NCBI GenBank assembly: GCA_025210655.1
Contig: JAOARG010000041.1
Location: 1 to 64,000, forward strand
Source of the DNA: Bacillota bacterium
Lineage (GTDB): Bacteria; Bacillota; Clostridia; Peptostreptococcales; Acidaminobacteraceae
Reading direction: 5' to 3'
Length of the DNA stretch: 64,000 nucleotides
Shown: positions 26,243 to 36,118 of the stretch, in pieces
Position numbering within the stretch: position 1 is the stretch's first letter
How the letters are laid out: each line of letters starts with the position of its first letter
The notes under the pieces: model-generated
Seen by the model: the letters and a program-made list of their open reading frames with translations, nothing else
The model's database searches: none
Told to the model about the DNA's origin: nothing
Translations under genes and position numbers: made by a program

Positions 26243-26629
26243 ATGAGAAAGGTACTTTTTGTAGACGATCAAAGGGAGATATTAGATATTATTGATATAA
26301 AGCTTAGGGATGAATCCTATGAAAAATTTTATGCCACATCTGCAAGTGAAGCTCTTGATATTTTAAGAAATAAGGATATAGATGTAGTAGTTTCTGATAT
26401 TATGATGCCTGATATGAATGGACTTGATTTATTATCTAAGGCTAGAGAAATAAAACCTGAAACTATAAGGATTGTTCTTTCTGGGAATTCACAGGTGGAT
26501 GCTATTATTTCTGCAATAAACGAGGGGAATATTTATAAATATATTATGAAACCTTGGAAGATTGATAATGAAGCAAAGTTGATCATAAGGGAAGCTATAA
26601 GTGAAGCTGATAAAGTAAAAGGTAGGTAA
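26243..26629 (+). CDS. Single-domain response regulator (REC only)
   Basis: A 128-residue receiver with D8-D9, phospho-acceptor D52 (VVSDIMMPDMNG), switch Ser in IVLSGNSQ, and K in KPW. The IVLSG...KPW pattern resembles receivers of the RpfG/HDOD group, but no output domain follows, so it works as a phosphate sink, relay or protein switch. ATG 26243 follows a GGGGGG site; the frame opens earlier at a GTG without a site. It directly follows the HPt gene, its likely partner. Confidence 0.9.
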   Translation: MRKVLFVDDQREILDIIDIKLRDESYEKFYATSASEALDILRNKDIDVVVSDIMMPDMNGLDLLSKAREIKPETIRIVLSGNSQVDAIISAINEGNIYKYIMKPWKIDNEAKLIIREAISEADKVKGR

Positions 26630-26634
26630 TAATT

Positions 26635-27681
26635 ATGAGGAAAAAAATCAAATTTTTTATTATTATGTCAGTGCTTTTTTTCACTATGCTTCCCCTAATT
26701 TTTGCAGGTTCTTATGGTTATACTAGATTTAATAATATTCAAAATGAAGATGGTGAAAGAACTATTTTGATAAAGAGCGAGGATATCAAAAGGGATATTT
26801 CCATAAACATTGATACTATCAAAAAGGAAGTATTTGATATAGCAAATATATATAGTTTGGCTCCACTGGAAGAAGACACTAAGCTTAAGTTGATATCTGA
26901 CCCTGAGGTACTTGATTTTATTATCTATGATCAAGGTGAAATCATATCATTCAAGGGAAAAGATTACGAAAATGATGAGATATTAAAAAACATTCAATCA
27001 CAATTTTATACCTCAGATGCCATTGTGGGTTTATACGAGATCAATGGATTTAATAAGGTGGCTATATATAGTAAAAATGATAATAAGGATAAAAGTATTT
27101 ATTCTATACTTATTTTAGAAGATGATTTTTTCTATAGATTTATAGAAAATCAAAAACCATATAAGGTCTATATAATGGATGGAGAGTACCGGGTTTTGAC
27201 AAGTAATATAAGTGAAGATATTGGCAGTAAGCTCTTAGATGATTTGTCCAAGTCTATGGTTGATGGAGAGGTAAATGTTCAAGTAATTGATAGTAGAAGG
27301 GTTAGCTATGATTTTATTGACTTTGGAGAGGCAGATATTTATTTGAGAGTTGAGGAAGATATACAAGGGGAGTTTGACCGTTCCCGTAATTATTTAATTA
27401 TTTTGGCTTTTATCAGCATATTGGTAGAAGCAATGGCTTTCTTATTTGCCTGGAAGCTTATTAGAATTATTGATATAGAAATTGTAAGGAGCAATCTGAA
27501 AGCTTCTAATAGAAATGTTAAGGATCTACTAAATAAACTGGATGAAACGGTAATCTGGATAGATGATGTTGTGAATCATTATGATGAACTAAATCTATTA
27601 AAGGACGATATTATTGAAATAAGGAATTCTTTACCTAAGGATAGTGATAAAAATGATGAAGAGGAAAAGGATAAAAATTGA
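26635..27681 (+). CDS. Membrane protein with Cache-like extracellular region and coiled coil
   Basis: A 348-residue protein with membrane segments at about 7-25 and 256-276, enclosing an extracellular domain of about 230 residues with the strand-rich pattern of Cache-type sensors (DFIIYDQGEIISFKGK, YKVYIMDGEYRVLTSN, ADIYLRVEED). The cytoplasmic tail (about 277-348) is a charged coiled coil without HAMP, kinase or MA domains. It is thus an orphan sensor or scaffold for the phosphorelay proteins beside it. Its 3' end overlaps the giant GT-C gene by 29 or more bases. Confidence 0.65.
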   Translation: MRKKIKFFIIMSVLFFTMLPLIFAGSYGYTRFNNIQNEDGERTILIKSEDIKRDISINIDTIKKEVFDIANIYSLAPLEEDTKLKLISDPEVLDFIIYDQGEIISFKGKDYENDEILKNIQSQFYTSDAIVGLYEINGFNKVAIYSKNDNKDKSIYSILILEDDFFYRFIENQKPYKVYIMDGEYRVLTSNISEDIGSKLLDDLSKSMVDGEVNVQVIDSRRVSYDFIDFGEADIYLRVEEDIQGEFDRSRNYLIILAFISILVEAMAFLFAWKLIRIIDIEIVRSNLKASNRNVKDLLNKLDETVIWIDDVVNHYDELNLLKDDIIEIRNSLPKDSDKNDEEEKDKN

Positions 27682-30600
27682 ATCTACAATAGACTATTTT
27701 CAGGACTTTTTATATAAATATAGGTATGATTTGTTTTCTGTTACTATTTTATTTATATTAATAATGATGTTTTTTTCTAATTTTTTTCAAAGGGGATTAG
27801 TGGTTTTTTCAGACTTAGATTTTCCATTTCACTCAGATAGATACCTTGATGAGATATTTGCTACATGGAATACAAGATGGTCCACATCCACATCTTTTAA
27901 CATGCCTAGACTTCTTTATGTTTTACCGTCCTATCTGGTCTCATCTTTATTTCAATACAGGGGTGAAGTTTTTCAAAAGGTTTTTATTATTCAAATATTT
28001 ATGACCAGCGCAATATCCATGTATTTGTTTTCAAAGAGGGTTATTAGCGTATACTATGGTGTTCACTTCGATTTTTATAAGACATTCTCCATTATACTTG
28101 GTAGTTTTTTATATGCTGTAAATCCATATTCAATAATGAGAATACAACATATTTATTTACTATGCGGATATAGTCTTTTTCCTATTCTCATCCTGTTCTT
28201 TTTCAGAATTTATGATCATAAGTTTCAGAAATTACATATAAGAGTATTCTCACCTTTACAGGTAAAGCCATACTTTGAAAATATAAAAGATATTGCTTTA
28301 TTTGGCTTTTTTCTTTCCATGGCTTCAGGTGGGATTCATTACTTTTTCTTCACTGCTATATATTTCGCAGTATTACTGTGTCTATTATTATTGAAATATA
28401 CAATAAAGTATATTAAATATAATAAGGTCCATGTGAAAAAAATATATTTGAATTTTATTATCAAATCAATTCTTCTAGGATTATTTATATTAGTCTTTTG
28501 TGGATATTGGTTGTTACCTTATCTTTTAGGGATAGTAAAAGGTGTTGCATCGTCACAACATAATATCAATGTATTAGATACCTTTGTTCAGTTCAGCCGA
28601 AATGGGACCTTTTTAAATTCCATATACTTAATTGGTTATTGGTGGCCTATGGTAAATTTGAATGATTATCTAGGAATTTTATTTTATGGAGGAGGATTTG
28701 TACTCCTTGCTTTAATTTTTTTAGGAGTCTTCCTAAGAAGTCATAAGTATAGCATAGTACTGTTTTTTTCACTATTATCAGTCTTATTCTTACTTATATC
28801 AACAGGAGTTAAGTATGACTATGTGAAGGATGTTTTTTTGATAATAAATAGAATTCCAGTCATAGGAAGTATGTTTAGGGATCCAAATAAGATTACTGGA
28901 CTTCTTGTACTCAATTATTCCTTACTATTAGTTTTTGGTTTGGAATCTATTTATCATCTTATAAAAAAATTTAAATTACCATCATATTATGATCTTATAA
29001 TTCTATCTATAGGAATAATTAGTTTATGGTTATATGTGTCACCTTTTAAAGAAATATATATGGAGAATTTCTATAGACCTATAGAGGAACCTGTGGCCTA
29101 TCAAGAATTCAGGAAATATCAGGAGCTTGTGGGTAAAGAAAATAAGGTCTTATATTTACCTATTGCAGATAATATGTTGCAGGACGGATTTTATATATCT
29201 ACACCAAGGTGGAATTCCCTTTATGAAGACAGGGAATTTCCAAAAGCTACTGGGGATATTCATGTTTATAATAGTTATTTTGACACTATCTTTCATCATG
29301 AAGGTTCATCCCTTAGCTTGACTAAATATCTTAATTATATTCAGGAATTACTTGATTCAGGAAAGACAATGAATATAAAAAAATACTTCAGAGCCTTAGG
29401 GGTTAATGATTTTATTTATCATGATGAATATATGAATCAAGAAAAAAGGCAAAAATTTAATAAGGAGATACTTAGTATTCAAAGAGATATGTTAGAGGAG
29501 TATTCAGATGAAATCTTTACTGTCTATCCAATAATGAAAAATAGGCCACTTCTTAAGAAAAGTTCAAGAACCATTCTTTCACCCTATAGTTATTCAAGTA
29601 TTGAAGCTATGGATAGGATCATGGGCTTTGATTATTCAAATGGGTCAATAATATATACCAACTTGAACCCAAGTCAAAAAGAACTGATGATTGGATCAAA
29701 TGATTTTGTAGAGGCTAAAAATTATAATGATATTATATTGTCCCTGCTTGATGAAAAATATTATCTGTATCCATTTGACTACTTGGACTTAGGAAACCCA
29801 TTCCTAGGATGGTCTAAGACATTTGTAGATTCTATTGACTGGAAATGGTATCTAAAATCCCATGGAATTCAGGATGCAAATTATTCTTTTGATAGGGAAA
29901 AGGGGGTTATAGCAACTTTTGTTTCTAGAAAGCTTGATGTGGAGCCTCAAAATAGGGATAAAATAAAAGGTAAAAAAGTATTTGATTTTGATACTTTGCT
30001 TAAATTGGAGAAGTTTTTTAGTCCAGACAATCCAGAGTTGTTTCAAGTAGTTGCTAATCCCAAATATGAAGAAGAAAGCTTTCCTCTCTTAAGGGGCTCT
30101 ATAGTGAAAGGAGATCCCAAGGATATTTGGCAAGTTGCGAAGTCTGGCGATCTAAGATGTAAGGAAAACAATCCATACAGGTTCAATCTAATAGTTTCAG
30201 GTAGAGGGGCAAATAAACTCCACATAAAAGTAAGATTTTTTGATGAAAATCAGAATGAGTTATCATCTGGATATATTATGGCTCCAGAAGAGTTAGTGGA
30301 TTTTAACGGTATAAATTTCTACGGAGAATTTATGACACCAGAGGGTACAAGTTATTTTAGATTGGATTTACTGACCTTTCAAAGACCTGAATCAAAAGTG
30401 TTTTGGTGGGTTCATGATATAGACATTTTTGATCTTGAGGCATACAAGGCTAAAAATAGCCTTAAGATGGATTTTTCAAGGCCATATGAAGAAGATTATC
30501 AAGTATTTATAAGGCTTTTCACCTCTCCGAAAGGTGGAAAATTAAGAATCAAGTTAAATGATGAGATAATTGATTTAAATACATCAGATAAGGAAAAAGG

Positions 30601-32038
30601 ATTTAAGTGGATAGACTTAGGAAGATATAGACTTAAAAAAGCAAATATCATTGATATAGAAAACATATCAGGCTTAAATAGCATCAATGCTTTAATCACT
30701 CTACCTATCAGAGAAAAAGAAGGAATCATGGCTTCTGCTGAAAAACAAATTGAAAAGGGAAACTTTTTTATGTTACTTGAGGCTGAGGCAGATTTTAAGT
30801 ATTCAGGAAATCTTCAAAGTTCCAGAGTATATCCAAATAGCATAAATGGAAGATTGGTAAGCAGCTACAATGGTATCTTTGAAAGGGATTTTGATATTAT
30901 AAAAAACGGCATATATAAAATGGAAGGGGTATTTTTTATTCCGGACAGTAATCTTGGAAATTTAAAATTTCAAATTACAAATCAAGAGGGTGAAATTTTT
31001 TACAAGGAAGTTGATATTTCTGACATAGCTATAAATGGAGACAAGGCATATATGGTGGACCATAATATAAAAGATTCCGATTGGGGACGATTTATTGTAT
31101 CCCAAGATTATATTATGAAAAATCGATATGTTGTGAAATTTGAGGATATCAAATTAAGAAAAGGTAATTATAAGCTAAGGATTATGACTAAGTCAGGCAA
31201 TAAATCCCTTGGGGGAATAGATGATCTTCACAAATTTGATTTTAGGGAAATAAGGGATGTTGAATCTATAGATGTACCATTACTTGCAAATTGTAGCCCT
31301 TGTGAAAGTATATCATGGGATATGATGAATCATAGCTATGAAAATGAAATTATTAGAATAGATTATGAAAAGACTTGTTCTTGTGATTGGTATATATATT
31401 CTACTCCTAAAATAGATCTTATTCCTACTGAGGAATTCCTTATTTCTTATAAGGCTAAATCTGAGGCTGTAAGAAAAAGACATGGTAAAGTAGTATTTCT
31501 AGATGATGAAGATTATGTTGTAGATACTGTATTTATAAATGAAGTAGAGGAGAAATATAAGAATCAGTGGAATGAATACAATCAGATTGTTAAGGCTCCA
31601 AAGGATGCAAGAAAGATGATGTTGCAATTTTGGACTTTAGGCAATCAAAAGGAAGATGGTTACTTGGAGATAAAAGATATGACCATCTATGATTATAAAT
31701 CAATGATAGCATTTGATTCCTTAGGATTATTTCAGAAGAAGTTTACTAAGGAAAGTGAATTAGTATCCTATTATGATGAGCTGAATTTTTATTTGGATAA
31801 AGGGGATAATTTAATAAACTTATATAAATCTCCATCAAAAAGTTGGGTAAATAATGGACAAATAAGTGATTTGAAGATAAATGGAGTGACTAAGGGTTTT
31901 TATATTAGTCAAAAGGGAGACCAGTCGATTTACCTAATATTTGAATCCTTATATAAAAAGCTTATTGTATTATTTGCATTTGGATGTATTTTTGTCTTAA
32001 TCTTACCTATATTTAAAAAGAAGAAAAGAGGTGAATAG
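27653..32038 (+). CDS. Giant GT-C/YfhO-like membrane glycosyltransferase
   Basis: A 1462-residue membrane protein. The N-terminal 440 or so residues hold about 12 membrane spans, with D54-L-D56 (VFSDLDFPFHSD) in the first extracellular loop, where GT-C enzymes carry their catalytic acidic motif. A large extracellular beta-rich region (about 460-1430) follows, then one C-terminal span (about 1432-1454) and a basic tail. It probably transfers a sugar from a polyprenyl-phosphate donor outside the cell. The start is uncertain (ATG 27653 or 27656; GTG 27644) because it lies within the previous gene. Length exceeds typical YfhO (about 850). Confidence 0.7.
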   Translation: MMKRKRIKIESTIDYFQDFLYKYRYDLFSVTILFILIMMFFSNFFQRGLVVFSDLDFPFHSDRYLDEIFATWNTRWSTSTSFNMPRLLYVLPSYLVSSLFQYRGEVFQKVFIIQIFMTSAISMYLFSKRVISVYYGVHFDFYKTFSIILGSFLYAVNPYSIMRIQHIYLLCGYSLFPILILFFFRIYDHKFQKLHIRVFSPLQVKPYFENIKDIALFGFFLSMASGGIHYFFFTAIYFAVLLCLLLLKYTIKYIKYNKVHVKKIYLNFIIKSILLGLFILVFCGYWLLPYLLGIVKGVASSQHNINVLDTFVQFSRNGTFLNSIYLIGYWWPMVNLNDYLGILFYGGGFVLLALIFLGVFLRSHKYSIVLFFSLLSVLFLLISTGVKYDYVKDVFLIINRIPVIGSMFRDPNKITGLLVLNYSLLLVFGLESIYHLIKKFKLPSYYDLIILSIGIISLWLYVSPFKEIYMENFYRPIEEPVAYQEFRKYQELVGKENKVLYLPIADNMLQDGFYISTPRWNSLYEDREFPKATGDIHVYNSYFDTIFHHEGSSLSLTKYLNYIQELLDSGKTMNIKKYFRALGVNDFIYHDEYMNQEKRQKFNKEILSIQRDMLEEYSDEIFTVYPIMKNRPLLKKSSRTILSPYSYSSIEAMDRIMGFDYSNGSIIYTNLNPSQKELMIGSNDFVEAKNYNDIILSLLDEKYYLYPFDYLDLGNPFLGWSKTFVDSIDWKWYLKSHGIQDANYSFDREKGVIATFVSRKLDVEPQNRDKIKGKKVFDFDTLLKLEKFFSPDNPELFQVVANPKYEEESFPLLRGSIVKGDPKDIWQVAKSGDLRCKENNPYRFNLIVSGRGANKLHIKVRFFDENQNELSSGYIMAPEELVDFNGINFYGEFMTPEGTSYFRLDLLTFQRPESKVFWWVHDIDIFDLEAYKAKNSLKMDFSRPYEEDYQVFIRLFTSPKGGKLRIKLNDEIIDLNTSDKEKGFKWIDLGRYRLKKANIIDIENISGLNSINALITLPIREKEGIMASAEKQIEKGNFFMLLEAEADFKYSGNLQSSRVYPNSINGRLVSSYNGIFERDFDIIKNGIYKMEGVFFIPDSNLGNLKFQITNQEGEIFYKEVDISDIAINGDKAYMVDHNIKDSDWGRFIVSQDYIMKNRYVVKFEDIKLRKGNYKLRIMTKSGNKSLGGIDDLHKFDFREIRDVESIDVPLLANCSPCESISWDMMNHSYENEIIRIDYEKTCSCDWYIYSTPKIDLIPTEEFLISYKAKSEAVRKRHGKVVFLDDEDYVVDTVFINEVEEKYKNQWNEYNQIVKAPKDARKMMLQFWTLGNQKEDGYLEIKDMTIYDYKSMIAFDSLGLFQKKFTKESELVSYYDELNFYLDKGDNLINLYKSPSKSWVNNGQISDLKINGVTKGFYISQKGDQSIYLIFESLYKKLIVLFAFGCIFVLILPIFKKKKRGE

Positions 32039-32041
32039 TTT

Positions 32042-32737
32042 ATGTCAGAAATTAAAAAAATACTTATAGTCGATGACGATATATCAACACTTGATCTAGT
32101 TGCTATGATACTTCAAAACAATAACTATTTTCCTATCAAGGCAGCAAATGGTAGAGAGGCTATTAAAGCAATTGAAAATTATGATATAGATGGAGCAATA
32201 CTTGATATGATGCTCCCTGATTATAGTGGTTTGGATTTAATTAAAGTAATAAGGGATGACCAAAGAATTTCATCTATTCCAGTACTAATGCTAACAGGAA
32301 AAACTGATGAGATTGACACTGTATTAGGGCTAGAAATAGGAGCTGATGATTATATCCATAAGCCTTTCAAAAAAAGAGAATTACTTGCTAGGCTAAATGC
32401 TGTCTTTAGAAGGTTTTATAGGGATGATACAAAGAAAAAAATATTAGTATATGGAGATTTGATAATTAACCCCCTAGAATACTGGGTAAAAATAAAAGGA
32501 AGAGAAGTTAGACTTAGTCCAAAGGAATTTAATTTACTCCTAATGCTTTCTGCTAGGCCAGGGCGAATATTTACCAGAGAAGAAATTTTAGACAAGGTAT
32601 GGGGATATGATATTGCTCTTGAGACAAGGACTGTAGATGTTCATGTGAGAAAGCTAAGGACTAAGATTGAAAAAGATCCAGGATCTCCAAAGTATATTGA
32701 GACTGTTAAAGGTATAGGCTACAGATTTGCAGGATAA
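32042..32737 (+). CDS. OmpR/PhoB-family response regulator
   Basis: A 231-residue regulator with D11-D12, phospho-acceptor D55 (AILDMMLPDYSG), MLTGK and KPFKK in the receiver, and a winged helix with WGYDIALETRTVDVHVRKLR and ETVKGIGYRF. It lies three bases after the giant GT-C gene and its stop overlaps the next start. No histidine kinase accompanies it on this strand. The hybrid kinase at 33716-35911 and the HPt at 25923 are candidate phosphate sources. Confidence 0.92.
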   Translation: MSEIKKILIVDDDISTLDLVAMILQNNNYFPIKAANGREAIKAIENYDIDGAILDMMLPDYSGLDLIKVIRDDQRISSIPVLMLTGKTDEIDTVLGLEIGADDYIHKPFKKRELLARLNAVFRRFYRDDTKKKILVYGDLIINPLEYWVKIKGREVRLSPKEFNLLLMLSARPGRIFTREEILDKVWGYDIALETRTVDVHVRKLRTKIEKDPGSPKYIETVKGIGYRFAG

Positions 32738-33696
32738 TGGATATTCTTGATGAAGAGGGTGATTTTATTAGAAAGTCAGCTGTAATCGGAATTTTAGTAA
32801 TTGTGTCTGTGTTATTTGCTGGATATGCTATAGGTGAGTCTTCTGAAAAAATGTTTCTACATACCAATCAACATAATATTTTTGAAGATTATTATAGTTG
32901 TGTCCTTACTTTGTACGATGGAAATGGTGAAATGAAGTGGAATATTACCTGGGATAATATCTTAGATAAACCCAGTGTAATATCTGAAAAACCTGTATTT
33001 GATCAAAAATCAATATACTTGTTTGTGGGAGAGTATTTATACAGTCTTGATATAGAATCTGGAAGTATAATTTGGAAAAACAAATATGGTGTTGAAGGAA
33101 GTTGTGATTTTCAGATTCACGGGGGATATATATTCTTAACAGAAGACTTTGGGGAAGATGTAAAAAAAATTAATAAAAACACAGGTCAACTTATTTGGTC
33201 AAGCTCTGGCTCTATAAAAAATTATGGTAGTAAGATAATTGGTGAAATAGGTGACGTAATTATTGTTAAATACCTTGATTATGACAGATGTGGGATTTTT
33301 GATGGTGATGGAAACTTTATTACTTATAAAGAATCAAATGAGATATTTGATTACTTTGAAAAGGAAAAAAATTATACAGTCATATCTGATCATAGTGAAA
33401 TGATTGATAGTGGTAATAAGATAAGTGAAATAGAGTCTGGTGAAGAAATTCATATATCGGTTAATAATATGGTGAAAAGGTTAGAAATTCACAATGATGG
33501 AGAGTACAGGGAAAGTGGACAGTTAGGTACAGAAATTTTTATCATTATCAACGAAGATATAAATTTACTCATATCCACTAATGGGGATGGTATCGATACA
33601 ATAGCCTTTTCAGAAGAAATTGAAATAAAGGATATTCGTATAGGTATAAAAGACTCAAACAATAAGATACTTATTAGTGAAATAAATATATATTAA
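32737..33696 (+). CDS. Membrane-anchored PQQ-type beta-propeller-like protein
   Basis: A 319-residue protein with one N-terminal membrane anchor (about 14-34) and an outside part with short PQQ-like repeats: GEMKWNITWDNI, LYSLDIESGSIIWKNKYG and VKKINKNTGQLIWSSSG show the G-x-x-x-W strand pattern. The C-terminal third is a different beta-rich segment. Too few blades are visible for a full propeller, so it may be an incomplete or assembling propeller. ATG overlaps the stop of the OmpR gene (TAATG). Possible surface sensor or glycan-binding accessory. Confidence 0.65.
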   Translation: MDILDEEGDFIRKSAVIGILVIVSVLFAGYAIGESSEKMFLHTNQHNIFEDYYSCVLTLYDGNGEMKWNITWDNILDKPSVISEKPVFDQKSIYLFVGEYLYSLDIESGSIIWKNKYGVEGSCDFQIHGGYIFLTEDFGEDVKKINKNTGQLIWSSSGSIKNYGSKIIGEIGDVIIVKYLDYDRCGIFDGDGNFITYKESNEIFDYFEKEKNYTVISDHSEMIDSGNKISEIESGEEIHISVNNMVKRLEIHNDGEYRESGQLGTEIFIIINEDINLLISTNGDGIDTIAFSEEIEIKDIRIGIKDSNNKILISEINIY

Positions 33697-33704
33697 AAGA
33701 TTAG

Positions 33705-33728
33705 TGGGACGGAAATTAATCCGTCCCA
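33705..33728. terminator. Bidirectional terminator
   Basis: TGGGACGGA and TCCGTCCCA form a strong stem with T-rich flanks. It lies where the glycan operon and the minus-strand hybrid kinase converge, and overlaps the last codons of the kinase. Confidence 0.8.
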
Positions 33729-35911
33729 TTTATTATTTCTAGAATTTTTTTCTTGCTTATAGGTTTTGATAAATATCCATCTGCACCAAGGGAATAATAA
33801 GTTTGAATATTTTCTCTTTGGGTGTCAGCTGTAAGAACGAAAATTTTAGTATTTCTCTTTAGATCATGACTTTTTATATATTCTAAAACTTCTATTCCGT
33901 TCATTATTGGCATTTGAATATCTAAAAGGAGTAGATCATACTCTTTGTCCAATAATTCCTCTATAGCTTTTTTTCCATTCTCAGCAAAACTTACATTGGC
34001 TCCTGTACTTTGAATAAATTTGTCCATTAAGAGCCTGTTTTCCAGCACATCTTCAGCTATCAGTATTTCAGGAGTTTTTTTATCTAAATACCTATTAATA
34101 GGTTGAACCTTTTCTATGATTTCTTCTAGAAGAAATTTTAAACTTTCCTCAAGTAGTGATATACTTTCCCATTGGATATTATCATTTTTTAAAAAGAGTT
34201 CTATCCTTTTACTCATATTTACGATCTCTTTCATTGAGTAATTTGAAGCAATCCTTAGGATTGTATTATTGTGTCTTGTTGAGTTGTTTATATCCTTTTG
34301 AGCTATACTATTACTTAAATTAATCCGAATGTCAGAAATCTCAAGAATGCTTTCATACATCTGACTCCTTAAATCAGGATTTTTACTTAACCAGTGATTC
34401 ACAAAATTTTCATGATTGATCTTTTGGCTAATTTCCTCTATGGAACCTTCTTTAAGTGATAGGGTGATTTTTATTTTTGTTCCCCTATTTACTTCGCTAT
34501 AGAGAAGTATATGGCCGTCCATTAGTTCCACGAGCTTTTTAACTATGGCTAAGCCAAGGCCAGAACCACCATAGAGTCTTGTTGTATCAACGGAACTTTG
34601 CTCAAACATATTGAATATTTTTTGTCTGTTTTCTTCCGGTATACCTATACCAGTGTCAGTTACAAGTACCACCAATTGATTATTTACATAATTTAAATCA
34701 AGTGAGATAGAACCATGATTGGTAAACTTGATGGAATTGCTAATAAGGTTTATTATTATTTGCTTAAGTCTATATATATCACCAATAAGTACTTGGGGAA
34801 CCATTGGGGATATATTGCAAATAAAATCAAGGTCCTTTTCCTTTATCTTAAGTACAAACATATTTTTTATTTCATCCACAAAATCTTCAACTATAAATGG
34901 GGCAGATTCTAGGAGTATTTTGTCAGAATTAATCTTGGAAAAATCTAAAACATCGTTTATCAAAGATAAGAGGTAACGACCTGAATTGTTGACAATTTTT
35001 AAACTTTCCCTTTTTTCTTCATCTACTTCTTTTTCGTAAAGAAGTTCACTGAAACCTAAAATAGTATTTAAAGGTGTTCTGATTTCATGACTCATATTTG
35101 CCAAAAATTCACTTTTTAAATTATTTTCATTTTCAGCCTTGTTTTTATCAAGAAGGAGGCTTCTGTTATTAGCCTCAATATTTTTTGCCATTTTATTAAA
35201 TGAGCTACTGAGCTTTTCCCATTCGTCTTTGGAGTCTATATCAACCCTTGTATCATACTCATTTTTAGATATTTTTTCTGCTGCATACATGAATTTAAGA
35301 AGGGGTTTTTGAATAAATCTATACAACATGGCAATTGTAAGCAGGATAAAAATTACCCCTACAAAAATTGAAATCATATGTATGTTGTGGGTTAGGCTAT
35401 TAAACCTTTTTGAAATCATATTTGAATCAAGAGTAAGACAAAGAAAATAATCACTACTGTTACTTGAAGAAATATGGGAGTCAAGATGAATAGGGGATGC
35501 TATCATATACTTTCTATTATCTATATCATTGATAATATTTTGAGTAAGATTGTTCTCCACTACTTCTCTCAAAAAAGGTGATTCTATATGTGTTCCAATT
35601 TCTTTATTATTACTAGAAAAAAGAACATCATACTTATCATTTATGACTAAAACATTATCAATTCTTTCATACTGTCCAAGTTGGCTTAATAGTTCCTGTA
35701 GTTCAAGGTCTTCACCGTTTTCTATTAAATGGGATAATGATAAGTCCATACTACCTATAATAACCTGACTTTCCTCATATAAAGCACTTTCAAGCATTTT
35801 TTCTATGTGGGGATCAAAGGCATAGTTCATAAAGATTACAGTTAGAGTTACTATTACAACAAATAAAGCGATAACTTTAGTAAAAAAATTCATTTTATAA
35901 TTAATAGTCAA
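33716..35911 (-). CDS. Hybrid sensor histidine kinase with C-terminal receiver
   Basis: About 731 residues: two membrane spans enclosing an extracellular sensor of about 140 residues, HAMP, HisKA with SHEIRTPLNTILGFSELL, HATPase_c with ISNSIKFTN and GGSGLGLAIVKKL, a helical HPt-like segment, and a C-terminal receiver with DLLLLDIQMPIMNG and KPISKKK. In the helical segment the HPt histidine position seems to be Thr (NNTILRIASNYS), so it is probably inactive. The start is uncertain: TTG 35911 has GGTGA at good distance, ATG 35893 is next, and the frame is open to 35953. The free HPt at 25923 could accept its phosphate. Confidence 0.88.
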   Translation of the reverse strand: MTINYKMNFFTKVIALFVVIVTLTVIFMNYAFDPHIEKMLESALYEESQVIIGSMDLSLSHLIENGEDLELQELLSQLGQYERIDNVLVINDKYDVLFSSNNKEIGTHIESPFLREVVENNLTQNIINDIDNRKYMIASPIHLDSHISSSNSSDYFLCLTLDSNMISKRFNSLTHNIHMISIFVGVIFILLTIAMLYRFIQKPLLKFMYAAEKISKNEYDTRVDIDSKDEWEKLSSSFNKMAKNIEANNRSLLLDKNKAENENNLKSEFLANMSHEIRTPLNTILGFSELLYEKEVDEEKRESLKIVNNSGRYLLSLINDVLDFSKINSDKILLESAPFIVEDFVDEIKNMFVLKIKEKDLDFICNISPMVPQVLIGDIYRLKQIIINLISNSIKFTNHGSISLDLNYVNNQLVVLVTDTGIGIPEENRQKIFNMFEQSSVDTTRLYGGSGLGLAIVKKLVELMDGHILLYSEVNRGTKIKITLSLKEGSIEEISQKINHENFVNHWLSKNPDLRSQMYESILEISDIRINLSNSIAQKDINNSTRHNNTILRIASNYSMKEIVNMSKRIELFLKNDNIQWESISLLEESLKFLLEEIIEKVQPINRYLDKKTPEILIAEDVLENRLLMDKFIQSTGANVSFAENGKKAIEELLDKEYDLLLLDIQMPIMNGIEVLEYIKSHDLKRNTKIFVLTADTQRENIQTYYSLGADGYLSKPISKKKILEIINGTD

Positions 35912-35985
35912 GAAAATCACCAGCTTTCTTAAATCTAAGAAATAAATACCCAATTAATTATTTAATAATTCATTATATGAAGGTT

Positions 35986-36118
35986 TTGAAATTGTATGTC
36001 TTTTATGATAATATTAGTAAGATAAAATAGAGGAAAAAGCCTGAAATCTTATGGTGGCTTTGATCATATAGAAAGGTGGTGAAGGTCTGGTAATATTAAT
36101 TATTCCAGACTGATATAC
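35986..36118 (+). promoter_or_regulatory. glnS promoter and leader with hairpin between SD and start
   Basis: TTGAAA (35986-35991) and TAATAT (36009-36014) are 17 bases apart. The leader has a hairpin AAAGCC/GGCTTT, then AAGGTGGTGA (36073-36082), nearly the full anti-SD complement. The ATG is 36 bases further on, with GTCTGG (36085-36090) and CCAGAC (36105-36110) forming a hairpin between them. Folding leaves about 10 bases. I find no T-box signature. Confidence 0.55.

Noticed and set aside
36009-36118. T-box leader upstream of glnS
   Set aside because: The T-box bulge signature (AGGGTGG-ACCGCG type) and a matching antiterminator are absent; only a simple leader hairpin and the SD-start hairpin are seen.
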